Positions 36,481-45,287 of a stretch of 64,000 bases of DNA are shown in pieces. Within the stretch, counting starts at the first letter, position 1, and each line of letters starts with the position of its first letter. The DNA is from Paracoccus isoporae (GTDB lineage Bacteria; Pseudomonadota; Alphaproteobacteria; Rhodobacterales; Rhodobacteraceae). Below the pieces are notes generated by a model, which did not search any database, was not told the DNA's origin, and was given only the letters and a program-made list of their open reading frames with translations. A program made the translations under genes and the position numbers. The stretch is from the NCBI RefSeq assembly GCF_900101865.1, contig NZ_FNAH01000001.1:186001-250000 (forward strand). Direction: 5' to 3'.

Positions 36481-37173
36481 TCAGCCGAGCGCGTAACCGG
36501 TGCCGCGCACGGTGCGCACCGGGTTGTCGCCGCCATTCTGCATCAGCGCCTTGCGCAGCCGTCCGACATGGACATCGATGGTGCGTGTGTCGACATAGAT
36601 GTCGCGCCCCCAGACCCGGTCTAGAAGCTGTTCGCGCGTCCAGACCCGGCCGGGCTTTTCCATCAGGGTCGAGAGCAGCCGGAACTCGGTCGGGCCGAGA
36701 TGCAGCGCCTGACCGGCGCGGAACACGCGATGTTCGCCCGCATCCAGCATGATGTCGCCGAAGCTCAGCCGCTCGCCCATCGTCGCGGGCCGGGTCCGGC
36801 GCAGTTGGGTGCGCAGCCGGGCCATCAACTCGACCACCGAATAGGGTTTGACCACATAGTCATCGGCGCCGGTTTCCAGACCCCGCACCCGGTCCACCTC
36901 GTCGCCGCGGGCGGACAGCATGACGATCGGGATCGACCGGGTGTCGGGATCGGCCTTGACGCGGCGGCAGATCTCGATGCCGGACACGTTGGGCAGCATC
37001 CAGTCCAGCACGATCAGATCGGGCTGTTCTTCGGCGACGAGAAGAAGCGCCTCGTCGCCGTTCTCTGCGAACACAACCTCGAAGCCTTCGGCCTCGAGAT
37101 TGTATTTCAGCACCTCGCGTTGGGCGCTTTCGTCTTCGACGACGAGAACGCAGGGGGTCTGCCGGACCGACAT
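36481..37173 (-). CDS. phoB: Phosphate regulon response regulator PhoB
   Basis: An OmpR/PhoB-class regulator of 230 residues. The receiver domain carries the phospho-acceptor Asp in LIVLDWMLPNVSGIEICRRV (about residue 54), Thr/Ser and Lys switch residues (IVMLSARGDEVDRV, DYVVKPYS). The C-terminal winged helix contains LGPTEFRLLSTLMEKPGRVWTREQLLDRVWG and the recognition region VDTRTIDVHVGRLRKAL. It should bind 11-bp-spaced Pho boxes such as the one before pstS. It is the last gene of the cluster, 4 bp after phoU; phoR is not in the window. Confidence 0.94.
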   Translation of the reverse strand: MSVRQTPCVLVVEDESAQREVLKYNLEAEGFEVVFAENGDEALLLVAEEQPDLIVLDWMLPNVSGIEICRRVKADPDTRSIPIVMLSARGDEVDRVRGLETGADDYVVKPYSVVELMARLRTQLRRTRPATMGERLSFGDIMLDAGEHRVFRAGQALHLGPTEFRLLSTLMEKPGRVWTREQLLDRVWGRDIYVDTRTIDVHVGRLRKALMQNGGDNPVRTVRGTGYALG

Positions 37174-37177
37174 GGGC

Positions 37178-37903
37178 TTATTCTCCGACCCCGGTATCCA
37201 CCGAGCGCACCACCCCGTCCTTCTTGGGGCGCGCCTCGTCCGGCAATTCGCCGGTGACGAGATAGATCACCTGCTCCGCGATGGCGGTCGCGTGATCGCC
37301 CATCCGCTCGATATTCTTGGCGATGAAATGCAGATGCATGCAGGCGGTGATGTGGCGCGGATCTTCCATCATGTAGGTCAGGAATTCGCGGAACAGCGCA
37401 TTATACATCTGGTCCACTTCCAGATCGCGTTCGCGCACATCGGCGGCCAGATCGGCGTCGCGCTGGATGTAGCTGTCAAGCGCGTCCTTCAGCAGGCGCT
37501 CCACCGTGGTGGACATGCGGCGCAGCGCCATGCCGGCCCCGTCGATCACCGGCAGGTTGGCCAGCACATGGCTGCGCTTGGCCATGTTCTTGGCGTAATC
37601 CCCGACCCGTTCCAGTGCGGTCGAGATCTTGATGACGGTCAGCACAAGCCGCAGATCGGTGGCGGTGGGCGCGCGCAGCGCGATCAGCCGCGCCGCTTCC
37701 TCGTTGACCTGCAGATCGAGATTGTCGATTTCCTTGTCGCGGCGCCGGACCGTCTCGGCCAGCTCCTCGTCATAGGTTTCGAGCGCCCGGGCGGCATCCT
37801 CGATGGCGGTTTCCACCAGCCCGCCCATCCGCACGACAAGCGCCTGAATTGTCTCCAGGTCGCGGTCGAACGCCGAGGCGATATGTTTCGTGTCGCTGCT
37901 CAT
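37178..37903 (-). CDS. phoU: Phosphate transport system regulator PhoU
   Basis: PhoU relays the state of the Pst transporter to the PhoR/PhoB system and restrains phosphate uptake. The 241 residues form two three-helix bundles, each with a conserved E(D)xxxx(R)D metal-binding pattern: RRRDKEIDNLDLQVNEEAARLIAL and VRERDLEVDQMYNALFREFLTYM. Other typical segments are RVGDYAKNMAKRS and NIERMGDHATAIAEQVIYLV. Start 37903 fits the family; ORF extension upstream overlaps pstB and is discarded. ACGGAGGAGT..C precedes the ATG region. Confidence 0.95.
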   Translation of the reverse strand: MSSDTKHIASAFDRDLETIQALVVRMGGLVETAIEDAARALETYDEELAETVRRRDKEIDNLDLQVNEEAARLIALRAPTATDLRLVLTVIKISTALERVGDYAKNMAKRSHVLANLPVIDGAGMALRRMSTTVERLLKDALDSYIQRDADLAADVRERDLEVDQMYNALFREFLTYMMEDPRHITACMHLHFIAKNIERMGDHATAIAEQVIYLVTGELPDEARPKKDGVVRSVDTGVGE

Positions 37904-37925
37904 GTTACTCCTCCGGAAATTCGGC

Positions 37926-38732
37926 TCAGCCGATGCGGCCCGAAATATAGCTTTCCGTCCGCGGGTCCTGCGGATTGGTGAAAATATCGTCCGTGTCGCC
38001 ATATTCGACCAGGTTGCCCAGGTGGAAGAAAGCGGTCTTCTGGCTGACGCGGGCGGCCTGTTGCATCGAGTGGGTCACGATCACCACCGAGAATTCCTTG
38101 CGAAGCTGGTCGATCAGCTCCTCGACCTGGCTGGTGGCGATCGGGTCGAGCGCCGAGCAGGGTTCGTCCATCAGCAGGACTTCCGGCGCGGTCGCGACAG
38201 CGCGGGCAATGCACAGGCGCTGCTGCTGACCGCCCGACAGTCCGGTGCCCGGTTCCTGAAGGCGGTCCTTGACCTCGTTCCACAGCGCCGCACCGCGCAG
38301 CGATTTCTCGACGATCTCGTCCAGATCGGCGCGGTTACGGGCCAGCCCGTGGATGCGCGGGCCATAGGCCACATTGTCATAGATCGATTTCGGGAACGGG
38401 TTCGGCTTCTGGAACACCATGCCGACCTTGGCGCGCAGCTGCACCGGATCGACGCGCTTGTCATAGATATTCTCGCCGTCCAGCTTGATCTCGCCTTCGA
38501 CGCGGGCAACGTCGATCGTGTCGTTCATGCGGTTGATGCAGCGCAGGAAGGTCGATTTTCCGCAGCCCGACGGGCCGATGAAAGCGGTCACGGTCTTGTC
38601 GAGGATGTCGACATCGACATCCTTGATGGCATGTTTCTCGCCGTAATAGACCTGCACCTTGCGCGCGGTGATCTTGAAGGTATCGGTCGTCACGTTGCGC
38701 TCCACGATATTCATGTCGTTCATTCTATCCAT
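37926..38732 (-). CDS. pstB: Phosphate ABC transporter ATP-binding protein PstB
   Basis: The ATPase of the high-affinity phosphate importer. Walker A is [21 protein letters not shown], the ABC signature [16 protein letters not shown], Walker [17 protein letters not shown] and the H-loop [14 protein letters not shown]. The PstB-specific [21 protein letters not shown] is present. The ATG at 38732 is used; a GTG at 38741 or ATGs a few codons downstream are possible, without a deciding ribosome-binding site. It lies 13 bp after pstA. Confidence 0.97.
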   Translation of the reverse strand: MDRMNDMNIVERNVTTDTFKITARKVQVYYGEKHAIKDVDVDILDKTVTAFIGPSGCGKSTFLRCINRMNDTIDVARVEGEIKLDGENIYDKRVDPVQLRAKVGMVFQKPNPFPKSIYDNVAYGPRIHGLARNRADLDEIVEKSLRGAALWNEVKDRLQEPGTGLSGGQQQRLCIARAVATAPEVLLMDEPCSALDPIATSQVEELIDQLRKEFSVVIVTHSMQQAARVSQKTAFFHLGNLVEYGDTDDIFTNPQDPRTESYISGRIG

Positions 38733-38745
38733 CCCAGCCACAATA

Positions 38746-40110
38746 CTACCAGCGGCGTTCGAACTTGCGGCGCAGGTAGATCGCCAGCAGGTTCATGCAA
38801 AGCAGGAAGACCAGCAGCACGATGATCGCACCGGAGGCCCGTTCGAAGAAGGCCGGGTCGGCCCGCTGAGTCCAGTTATAGACCTGCACCGGCAGCGCCG
38901 ATGCCGGGTCGAAGAAACCGGCGGGCGGGGCGCCCGGATAGGTGGACACGAAGGCCACCATGCCGATCAGCAGCAGCGGCGCGGTTTCGCCAAGCGCCTG
39001 CGCCAGGCCGATGATGGTCCCGGTCAGGATGCCCGGCATGGCCAGCGGCAGCACATGATGCAGCACAGTCTGCATGCGCGAGGCACCCACCCCAAGGGCG
39101 GCGTCCCGGATCGAGGGCGGCACGGATTTCAGCGCCGCACGGGTCGAGATGATGATTGTCGGGAGCGTCATCAGCGTCAGCACCAGCCCCCCCACGATCG
39201 GGGTGGAGCGCGGCAGGCCGGCGAAGTTGATGAAGGCCGCCAGCCCCAGGATCCCGAACACGATGGACGGCACCGCGGCGAGGTTCGAGATATTCACCTC
39301 GATGATGTCGGTGAAGCGGTTCTTCGGCGCGAATTCCTCGAGATAGATCGAGGCGGCGACGCCGATGGGCAGGGCCAGCACCAGCACGATCAGCATCATG
39401 TAGAGCGAGCCGAGGATCGCGACCCCGATGCCCGCCGCTTCGGCGCGGTTGTCGGAGGCGTCGGGCTTGGTGATGAAGCTGCTGTTGAAGCGGGTGACGA
39501 GCGTGCCGTTTTCGCGCATCGCCTCGGCAAGCTGGAACTGCGCCACGGAAGTCTTGGCGTCGCGCGATGCCGATTCCTCGCTGACCCGGCCCTTGAACAT
39601 GCCGTCCACCCGGCTGGAGGTCAGCGCCGTCATCTCGACCGTCTGGCCGACGAGTTCGGGGTTGTCGAGCACCTGGTTGCGCAGGCTGGCCTGCGCCTCG
39701 TTCGAGAAGAAGCCGGACAGGTCGGCGTCGGTCAGCCCCTCGATCTGGATGCCTTCCTGCTCGATCCAGTTGCGCAGCGAGTCGGTCAGCAGCGAGCCGT
39801 AGGACATCGAATAGACACCGGACATCTCCTCCGGGTCGCGATTGCCGTCCGGGTCGACCACGTCGGCGCTCAGAGTCACCGGGATCGAGGCGTAGGTCTG
39901 GCGGAAGGCCGACGCACCGTCCCCGATGATCGAGGTCAGCAGGAAGACCAGCGACAGGATGGCGATGGCGATGGCGCCGATGCCGTAGGCCTTGAAGCGT
40001 TTCTCGGCCGCGTTGCGCTTGCGTGTGCGCGCGCTTTCGGTCAGCAGCGAGCCGCTGGTGTGGCGTTCGCCGCCCGGTCCGAAAGCGGCGGTGTCGGTCA
40101 CGTCGGTCAT
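38746..40110 (-). CDS. pstA: Phosphate ABC transporter permease PstA
   Basis: An inner-membrane permease of 454 residues. The C-terminal ~280 residues are the usual PstA domain with the EAA loop ([34 protein letters not shown]). The N-terminal ~170 residues add a first transmembrane helix ([19 protein letters not shown]) and a large periplasmic insert (about residues 68-215) not present in E. coli PstA (296 residues); this extended form is usual in alphaproteobacteria. Its ATG overlaps the pstC stop by 4 bp. Confidence 0.95.
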   Translation of the reverse strand: MTDVTDTAAFGPGGERHTSGSLLTESARTRKRNAAEKRFKAYGIGAIAIAILSLVFLLTSIIGDGASAFRQTYASIPVTLSADVVDPDGNRDPEEMSGVYSMSYGSLLTDSLRNWIEQEGIQIEGLTDADLSGFFSNEAQASLRNQVLDNPELVGQTVEMTALTSSRVDGMFKGRVSEESASRDAKTSVAQFQLAEAMRENGTLVTRFNSSFITKPDASDNRAEAAGIGVAILGSLYMMLIVLVLALPIGVAASIYLEEFAPKNRFTDIIEVNISNLAAVPSIVFGILGLAAFINFAGLPRSTPIVGGLVLTLMTLPTIIISTRAALKSVPPSIRDAALGVGASRMQTVLHHVLPLAMPGILTGTIIGLAQALGETAPLLLIGMVAFVSTYPGAPPAGFFDPASALPVQVYNWTQRADPAFFERASGAIIVLLVFLLCMNLLAIYLRRKFERRW

Positions 40111-41561
40111 TCGTACTGCTCCCGGTATTTGCGCACGATATACAGCGCGAAGACATTCAGCCCGAGCGTCAGCACGAACAGCGTAAGCCCGAGCGCAAAG
40201 GCCACCAGCGTCTCGGGGCTGGCGAAGTCATTGTCGCCCGTCAACTGGCCGACGATCTTCACCGTGATCGTTGTCATCGCCTCGAACGGGTTGCCGCTGA
40301 TCTGGGCCATGGCACCTGCGCCCAGCACGACGATCATCGTCTCGCCAATGGCGCGGGATGCGGCCAGCAGAACCGCGCCGACGATGCCCGGAAGGGCCGC
40401 GGGCAGCACAACCTGGCGGATGGTTTCCGAATGCGTCGAACCGAGGCCGAGGCTGCCGTCACGCAGCGATTGCGGGACGGAGTTGATGATGTCGTCGGAC
40501 AGCGAGCTGACGAACGGGATCAGCATGACCCCCATCACCAGACCCGCGGTCATCACCGAGGACCCGCTATTGCCCAGACCCAGCGGCTGCGAGATCCAGT
40601 CGCGCAGCAGCGGACCAACCGTGACGAGCGCGAACAGGCCGTAGACGATGGTCGGGATGCCGGCCAGGATCTCGATCGCCGGCTTGGCGAAGGAGCGGAC
40701 GCGCGGGCTCGCATATTCCGACATATAGATCGCCGCGAACAGCCCGACCGGCACCGCGAAGAGCAGCGCGATGAACGAGATGTAGAGCGTGCCCCAGAGC
40801 AGCGGCAGCATGCCGAGCTCGGATCCGCCACCGAAGCTGGGCGTCCACTCGGTGCCGAAGAAGAAATCCTGCCAAGGATAGAGGCGGAAGAAATTGATCG
40901 ATTCGAAGACCAGCGACAAGACGATGCCGACGGTCGTCATGATGGCGATGGTCGAGCAGCCGATCAGGATCGCGCGCATGACCTGTTCCACCACGTTGCG
41001 GGCGCGGAACTCCGGCCCGGTGCGCCGCCACGCGAAGGCGGCCAGCCCCAGGGCAAGCGCCAGCGTCACGATGGACAGCCAGATCGAGCCGGTATGGGTG
41101 GAGCGCATATATTGCTGCGCGGCGTCCAGAATGACGGGCTTTGTCAGCACCGCCTGGCCGGCGGCTTTCAGCGCGTCCATCCGCGCCGAATCGTCCATGG
41201 TCAGCGTCAGCGCCTCGGGACGGGTCAGCACGTCCTGGGCGACGGCACCGTTCAGGGTCGAGGCGACCTTGCGCACCTCGTTGAGCAACATGCCGCGGGT
41301 CTGCCCTTCGGACACCGCATCCTCGGGGATGTAGCGATCAATCGAACGCTCGATAATCATAGGCTGCGCGAACAGCCACACCAACAGAACAAGAAGCGCC
41401 GGCACGGCGGCGTAAAGCGCGACGTTCCAGCCGTAATAGGTCGGGCGGGAATGCAGGCGGCGCGCGTCGCCATCAACCAGCGTCAACGCGCGGCGCCGGC
41501 CGAGGACATAGCCCAGCACGGCGATGGCCAGAACGATCAACAAAATCCACTGAACGGGCAT
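40107..41561 (-). CDS. pstC: Phosphate ABC transporter permease PstC
   Basis: The partner permease, 484 residues. An N-terminal extension contains helices (PVQWILLIVLAIAVLGYVLGRRRAL; ALYAAVPALLVLLVWLFA) and a periplasmic stretch before the standard PstC core with the EAA loop SLRDGSLGLGSTHSETIRQVVLPAALPGIVGAVLLAASRAIGETM. Like PstA it is longer than the E. coli protein. It is separated from pstS by a 65-bp gap with a strong hairpin, while the downstream genes are close or overlapping. Confidence 0.95.
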   Translation of the reverse strand: MPVQWILLIVLAIAVLGYVLGRRRALTLVDGDARRLHSRPTYYGWNVALYAAVPALLVLLVWLFAQPMIIERSIDRYIPEDAVSEGQTRGMLLNEVRKVASTLNGAVAQDVLTRPEALTLTMDDSARMDALKAAGQAVLTKPVILDAAQQYMRSTHTGSIWLSIVTLALALGLAAFAWRRTGPEFRARNVVEQVMRAILIGCSTIAIMTTVGIVLSLVFESINFFRLYPWQDFFFGTEWTPSFGGGSELGMLPLLWGTLYISFIALLFAVPVGLFAAIYMSEYASPRVRSFAKPAIEILAGIPTIVYGLFALVTVGPLLRDWISQPLGLGNSGSSVMTAGLVMGVMLIPFVSSLSDDIINSVPQSLRDGSLGLGSTHSETIRQVVLPAALPGIVGAVLLAASRAIGETMIVVLGAGAMAQISGNPFEAMTTITVKIVGQLTGDNDFASPETLVAFALGLTLFVLTLGLNVFALYIVRKYREQYE

Positions 41562-41585
41562 ATGGTCCCCCGGAAGTGCAAACGT

Positions 41586-41611
41586 GCCGGGCAGTCGGCT
41601 GACTGCCCGGC
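41586..41611 (-). terminator. Hairpin between pstS and pstC (probable attenuator)
   Basis: A perfect 11-bp stem (GCCGGGCAGTC / GACTGCCCGGC) with a GGCT loop, starting 15 bp after the pstS stop. On the minus strand only a short T-run (CGTTTGC) follows, so it is likely a partial terminator or 3' stabiliser that lets pstS mRNA exceed that of the transporter genes. Confidence 0.7.
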
Positions 41612-41626
41612 CTCGTCATGGGTCGG

Positions 41627-42658
41627 TTACTGGATCGTCGCTTCGTCGGCGACGGTCGCCTGGACATCAGCCAGTTGCGGATCCGGCACCAGGCCGTATT
41701 CGGCCAGCGGGCCGCCCGGGCCAGCCATGGCGTCCGACACGAAGAACTCGGCATATTCCTTCAGGCCGGGAACGACGCCGATATGGTCCTTCTTGACGTA
41801 GAAGAACAGCGGGCGCGAGACCGGGTATTCACCCGAAGCGACGCTGTCGACGGTCGGGGTCACGCCGTTGATGGTCGCAACCTTCAGCTTGTCGGTGTTG
41901 TTCTCGTAGAAGGACAGGCCGAACACGCCGACACCGTTGGGGTTGCTGGCGATACGGGCCAGCGTCTCGGTGTAGTCGCCGTCGATATCGACCGACGCGC
42001 CGTCAGTGCGGACCGACATGCAGGCCGCTTCGGCTGCATCTTCGTCACCGCCATTGGCTTCGGCGAAGGCTTCCATGGCACCGGTTTCTTCACAGCCGGC
42101 CAGCAGAACCTTTTCCTCGAACACTTCACGGGTGCCGTGCTTGGTGCCGGGGATGAAGGCCATGATCGCCTGCTCGGGCAGATCCGGGTTCACGTCCGAC
42201 CAGTTGGTGGCCGGGTTGGCGGTGACTTCGCCGTCAACCACGACTTCGGCAGCCAGGGCGCCGAACACGTCAGCCGGGGTCAGCACGAAATCGGGGCCGT
42301 TGATGTCCGAGGCGAAGACGATGCCGTCATAGCCGAACTGGACTTCGATGATGTTGGCGACGCCATTGGCGGCGCAGGTCTCGACTTCCGAGCTCTTGAT
42401 CTGGCGCGACGCGTTGGCCACGTCGATGGTGTTTCCGCCGACACCTTCGCAGAACTGCTTCAGACCGGCCGAGGAACCGCCGCCTTCGACGACGGGCGCC
42501 TGGAATTCGGTGTTTTCAGCGAAAGCTTCAGCCACAATGGTGGCGTAGGGCAGAACGGTCGAGGAACCGGCGACCTGCACCTGTTCCTGAGCAGCGGCGA
42601 CCGAAGCCGAGGCCGCGATCAGCGCGGCAGCCGAGACGGCAAGCTTGACGGATTTCAT
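41627..42658 (-). CDS. pstS: Phosphate-binding protein PstS
   Basis: The periplasmic phosphate receptor of the Pst importer, 343 residues with a Sec signal peptide (residues 1-23, SVAAAQEQ). Phosphate-binding segments are visible: VAGSSTVLPYATIVAEAF (residues ~29-46), EGGGSSAGLKQFCEG, DVANASRQIKSSE and PGTKHGTREVFEEK. Paired Cys residues (69, 92; about 185 and 206) may form disulfides. CAGGAGTCATCCTC precedes the ATG. Transcription should start from the Pho-box promoter directly upstream. Confidence 0.96.
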   Translation of the reverse strand: MKSVKLAVSAAALIAASASVAAAQEQVQVAGSSTVLPYATIVAEAFAENTEFQAPVVEGGGSSAGLKQFCEGVGGNTIDVANASRQIKSSEVETCAANGVANIIEVQFGYDGIVFASDINGPDFVLTPADVFGALAAEVVVDGEVTANPATNWSDVNPDLPEQAIMAFIPGTKHGTREVFEEKVLLAGCEETGAMEAFAEANGGDEDAAEAACMSVRTDGASVDIDGDYTETLARIASNPNGVGVFGLSFYENNTDKLKVATINGVTPTVDSVASGEYPVSRPLFFYVKKDHIGVVPGLKEYAEFFVSDAMAGPGGPLAEYGLVPDPQLADVQATVADEATIQ

Positions 42659-42989
42659 GAGGATGACTCCTGAATACTTCTAAGATGGCACGATTTGCCT
42701 GGGCACTCCCTAGGACGCGAGTGCGACGCTTATGCGACGGGAATGTGACAGCTTTGTGACAAACCGGACGGCAAAACGCCAAGCCCCTGCGAAAAGGGCC
42801 GGAATCGTGCGTGATCCTGGCGAAAATATTGGAAGATCAGGGAAATCCCTGCGGGCTGCACGGCCGCGCCTTGCGACGATTCCGGCAATTCTGTCATCCC
42901 GATGCCCGAAACCGGCCGCCGATTCGTCCAGGCCGACTTTGCTTCGTGACGGGAGGGAATAGCGCCTGCGCGCCCGGTCTTGCGGCGGC
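42659..42989. other. 331-bp pstS promoter region between aroC and pstS
   Basis: The spacer contains the four-unit Pho box at 42723-42762 and the pstS leader. The aroC-proximal half (42780-42989) shows no ORF and no convincing terminator; aroC and pstS lie on the same strand but belong to different transcription units by the presence of the Pho promoter. Confidence 0.6.
42723..42762 (-). promoter_or_regulatory. Pho box, four 11-bp-spaced half-sites
   Basis: On the minus strand TTGTCAC-AAAG-CTGTCAC-ATTC-CCGTCGC-ATAA-GCGTCGC: four heptamers starting every 11 bp. The first two match the consensus half-site CTGTCAC with the standard 4-bp spacer; the last two are weaker (xCGTCGC). The start of pstS is 64 bp downstream. 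PhoB encoded at 36481-37173 is the expected ligand. Confidence 0.9.
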
Positions 42990-44090
42990 TCAGCCGATCT
43001 GGCCGCGATGGCCGCCGGTCTGGGCACGATCCAGCAGCAGATGGTCCAGCACCACGCAGGCCGCCACCGCCTCGGCCACGGGCACGGCGCGGATGCCGAC
43101 GCAGGGATCGTGGCGGCCCTTTGTGATCAGCTCGATCTCCTCACCCGCCGCGTTGACGGTGCGGCGCGGGGTCAGGATCGAGGAGGTTGGCTTGACCGCA
43201 AAGCGCACCAGGATCTCCTGCCCCGTCGAGATCCCGCCCAGAATGCCGCCGGCATGGTTGGAGAGATATTCCGGCCCGCCTGCCCCCATGCGGATCTCGT
43301 CGGCATTGGCGGTCCCGGTCAGCGCAGCCGCCGCCATGCCCTCGCCGATCTCGACGCCCTTCACGGCGTTGATCGACATCATCGCCGCGGCCAGATCGGT
43401 GTCCAGCTTGCCATAGACGGGCGCGCCGAGGCCCGGCGGGCAGCCCCGGATCAGAAGCTCGACCGCAGCACCGACACTGTTCTGCGCCTTGCGGATCCCC
43501 GTCAGATAATCCTCCCACGCAGCGGCGGCCGCCGCGTCGGGCAGGAAGAACGGATTCTCCGAAATCGCCGTTTCATCGAAATTCGCCCGCTCCAGCCGCA
43601 TCTCGCCCATCTGGACCATATAGCCGATGACCCGAAGCTCCGGCACCATCTCGCGCAGCACCGCCTGCGCGACCGCACCGGCGGCCACCCGCGCCGCGGT
43701 TTCCCGCGCGCTCGACCGCCCGCCGCCGCGGTAATCACGGATGCCGTATTTCTGGTGATAGGTGATGTCGGCATGGCCCGGCCGGAACGCCGTCGCGATC
43801 TCGCCGTAATCCTTGCTGCGCTGATCGGTGTTCTCGATCATCAGCATGATAGGCGTGCCGGTAGTCCGCCCCTCGAACACGCCGGACATGATGCGCACCC
43901 GGTCCGCCTCCTGGCGCTGCGTCGTGTTTTTCGACGTGCCCGGACGGCGGCGGTCCATGAAGGGCTGGATCCAGCCCTCGTCAAGCGCCACGCCCGGCGG
44001 GCAGCCGTCGATCACCGCACCCAGCCCCGGCCCGTGGCTCTCGCCCCAGGTGGTGACACGGAACACATGGCCGAAGCTGTTCAGGCTCAT
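42990..44090 (-). CDS. aroC: Chorismate synthase
   Basis: Converts EPSP to chorismate with reduced FMN, the last common step of aromatic amino acid synthesis. The 366 residues include all three signatures: [27 protein letters not shown] near the N-terminus, [25 protein letters not shown] (residues ~122-146), and the C-terminal [19 protein letters not shown]. Start 44090 matches the family start [24 protein letters not shown] precedes it. It is divergent from the thiamine transporter. Confidence 0.97.
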   Translation of the reverse strand: MSLNSFGHVFRVTTWGESHGPGLGAVIDGCPPGVALDEGWIQPFMDRRRPGTSKNTTQRQEADRVRIMSGVFEGRTTGTPIMLMIENTDQRSKDYGEIATAFRPGHADITYHQKYGIRDYRGGGRSSARETAARVAAGAVAQAVLREMVPELRVIGYMVQMGEMRLERANFDETAISENPFFLPDAAAAAAWEDYLTGIRKAQNSVGAAVELLIRGCPPGLGAPVYGKLDTDLAAAMMSINAVKGVEIGEGMAAAALTGTANADEIRMGAGGPEYLSNHAGGILGGISTGQEILVRFAVKPTSSILTPRRTVNAAGEEIELITKGRHDPCVGIRAVPVAEAVAACVVLDHLLLDRAQTGGHRGQIG

Positions 44091-44187
44091 CGCGGATCTC
44101 CTTTCCGGCCTGAGTAGCGATCCGGCAGGGCTGCGGCAACATGCAAGATCGGGGTTGCACGTATCGGGGCAATTGACCACACTGGCC

Positions 44188-44268
44188 CGGCCTCGGGGAG
44201 CCTCTGGCTGAGACGCTGCATGCGGACCCGTCGAACCTGAACCGGCTGACCCCGGCGGAGGGAAGGTC
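44188..44268 (+). ncRNA. TPP riboswitch (THI element)
   Basis: The conserved aptamer elements are present in order: CTCGGGGAGCC, GGCTGAGA, GGACCCGTCGAACCTGA, CCGG..GACCCCGGCGGAGGGA. These are the THI-box core strings that bind thiamine pyrophosphate. It lies 42 bp before the thiB start; GAAGGAGAA, the thiB ribosome-binding site, follows at 44297-44305, so control is probably by sequestering the ribosome-binding site. High TPP should switch off thiBPQ. Confidence 0.95.
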
Positions 44269-44309
44269 TCGCGCCGTGTCCCGTCATTTTGTTATCGAAG
44301 GAGAACGCG

Positions 44310-45287
44310 ATGCGATCCGCGATGTTCGCCCTGCTCACCGCCGCCAGCCCGGCCCTTGCCGCGCAGGATGAATTCACCGTCTACGGTCCCGACTACTTCG
44401 CCTCCGAATGGGGCCCCGGCCCGGCCATCGAGGAGGGGTTCGAGACGATCTGCGGCTGCGACCTGAAATTCGTGACCGGCGACGTCCTCCCGCGCCTGTT
44501 GCTGGAGGGCGAGCGGACCGAGGCGGATGTGGTCATCGGGTTGAACAGCGACGTGACCAAGCGGGCGCGCGAATCCGGCCTCTTCGCGCCGCATGGCCAG
44601 GATCTGTCCGGCCTGACCCTGCCGATCGACTGGACGGACGAGGTGTTCTTGCCGTTCAACTGGTCGCAGACCGCCTTTGTCTACGACCGCACCGAGCTGG
44701 AGAACCCGCCCACCAGCTTCCAGGAATTGCTCGACGCGCCTGACGATCTGAAGATCGTCATCCAGGACCCGCGCAGCTCGATCTCCGGTCTGGCGCTGCT
44801 GCTCTGGGTCAAGGAGGTGTTCGGCGACGAGTCCGAGGCGGCGTGGCGCAAGCTGAAGCCGAAAGTGCTGACCGTCACCCCCGGCTGGTCGGAAAGCTAC
44901 GGGCTGTTCACCGATGGCGAGGCGGATATGGTGCTCAGCTACACCACCTCGCCCGCCTATCACATCGGGGCCGAGAACGACACGTCCAAGCAGGCGGCGA
45001 TCTTTCCCGAGGGCCATTACTTCATGGTCGAGTTGGCCGCGCAGCTTGCCGGAACCGACCAGCCCGAACTCGCCCGGCAATTCATGGGCTACGTGCTGTC
45101 CGAGGATTTCCAGGGCATGATCGCGGAGGCCAACTGGTCCTACCCGTCGAAGCTGGAACGCGATCTGCTGCCCGCCTATTTCGCCGCGCTGCCCCGCGCG
45201 CAGCTCACACATTTCCTTGACGAGACCGAGGCCGAGGCGCTGCGCGAGCCGGCGCTGGATGAATGGCTTCGCGTCTTCGCGCAATAG
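44310..45287 (+). CDS. thiB: Thiamine ABC transporter substrate-binding protein
   Basis: Periplasmic thiamine/TPP/TMP receptor, 325 residues with a short signal peptide (residues 1-17, SPALAAQ). It shows the TbpA pattern: FTVYGPDYFASEWGPGPAIEEGFETICGC near the N-terminus, FNWSQTAFVYDRTEL, DPRSSISGLALLLWVKEVFG and VLSYTTSPAYHIGAEND. Identification is supported by the upstream TPP riboswitch and downstream thiP and thiQ. Start 44310 is chosen because the strong GAAGGAGAA site precedes it; an upstream in-frame codon at 44289 is rejected. Its 3' end overlaps thiP by 25 bp. Confidence 0.95.
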   Translation: MRSAMFALLTAASPALAAQDEFTVYGPDYFASEWGPGPAIEEGFETICGCDLKFVTGDVLPRLLLEGERTEADVVIGLNSDVTKRARESGLFAPHGQDLSGLTLPIDWTDEVFLPFNWSQTAFVYDRTELENPPTSFQELLDAPDDLKIVIQDPRSSISGLALLLWVKEVFGDESEAAWRKLKPKVLTVTPGWSESYGLFTDGEADMVLSYTTSPAYHIGAENDTSKQAAIFPEGHYFMVELAAQLAGTDQPELARQFMGYVLSEDFQGMIAEANWSYPSKLERDLLPAYFAALPRAQLTHFLDETEAEALREPALDEWLRVFAQ

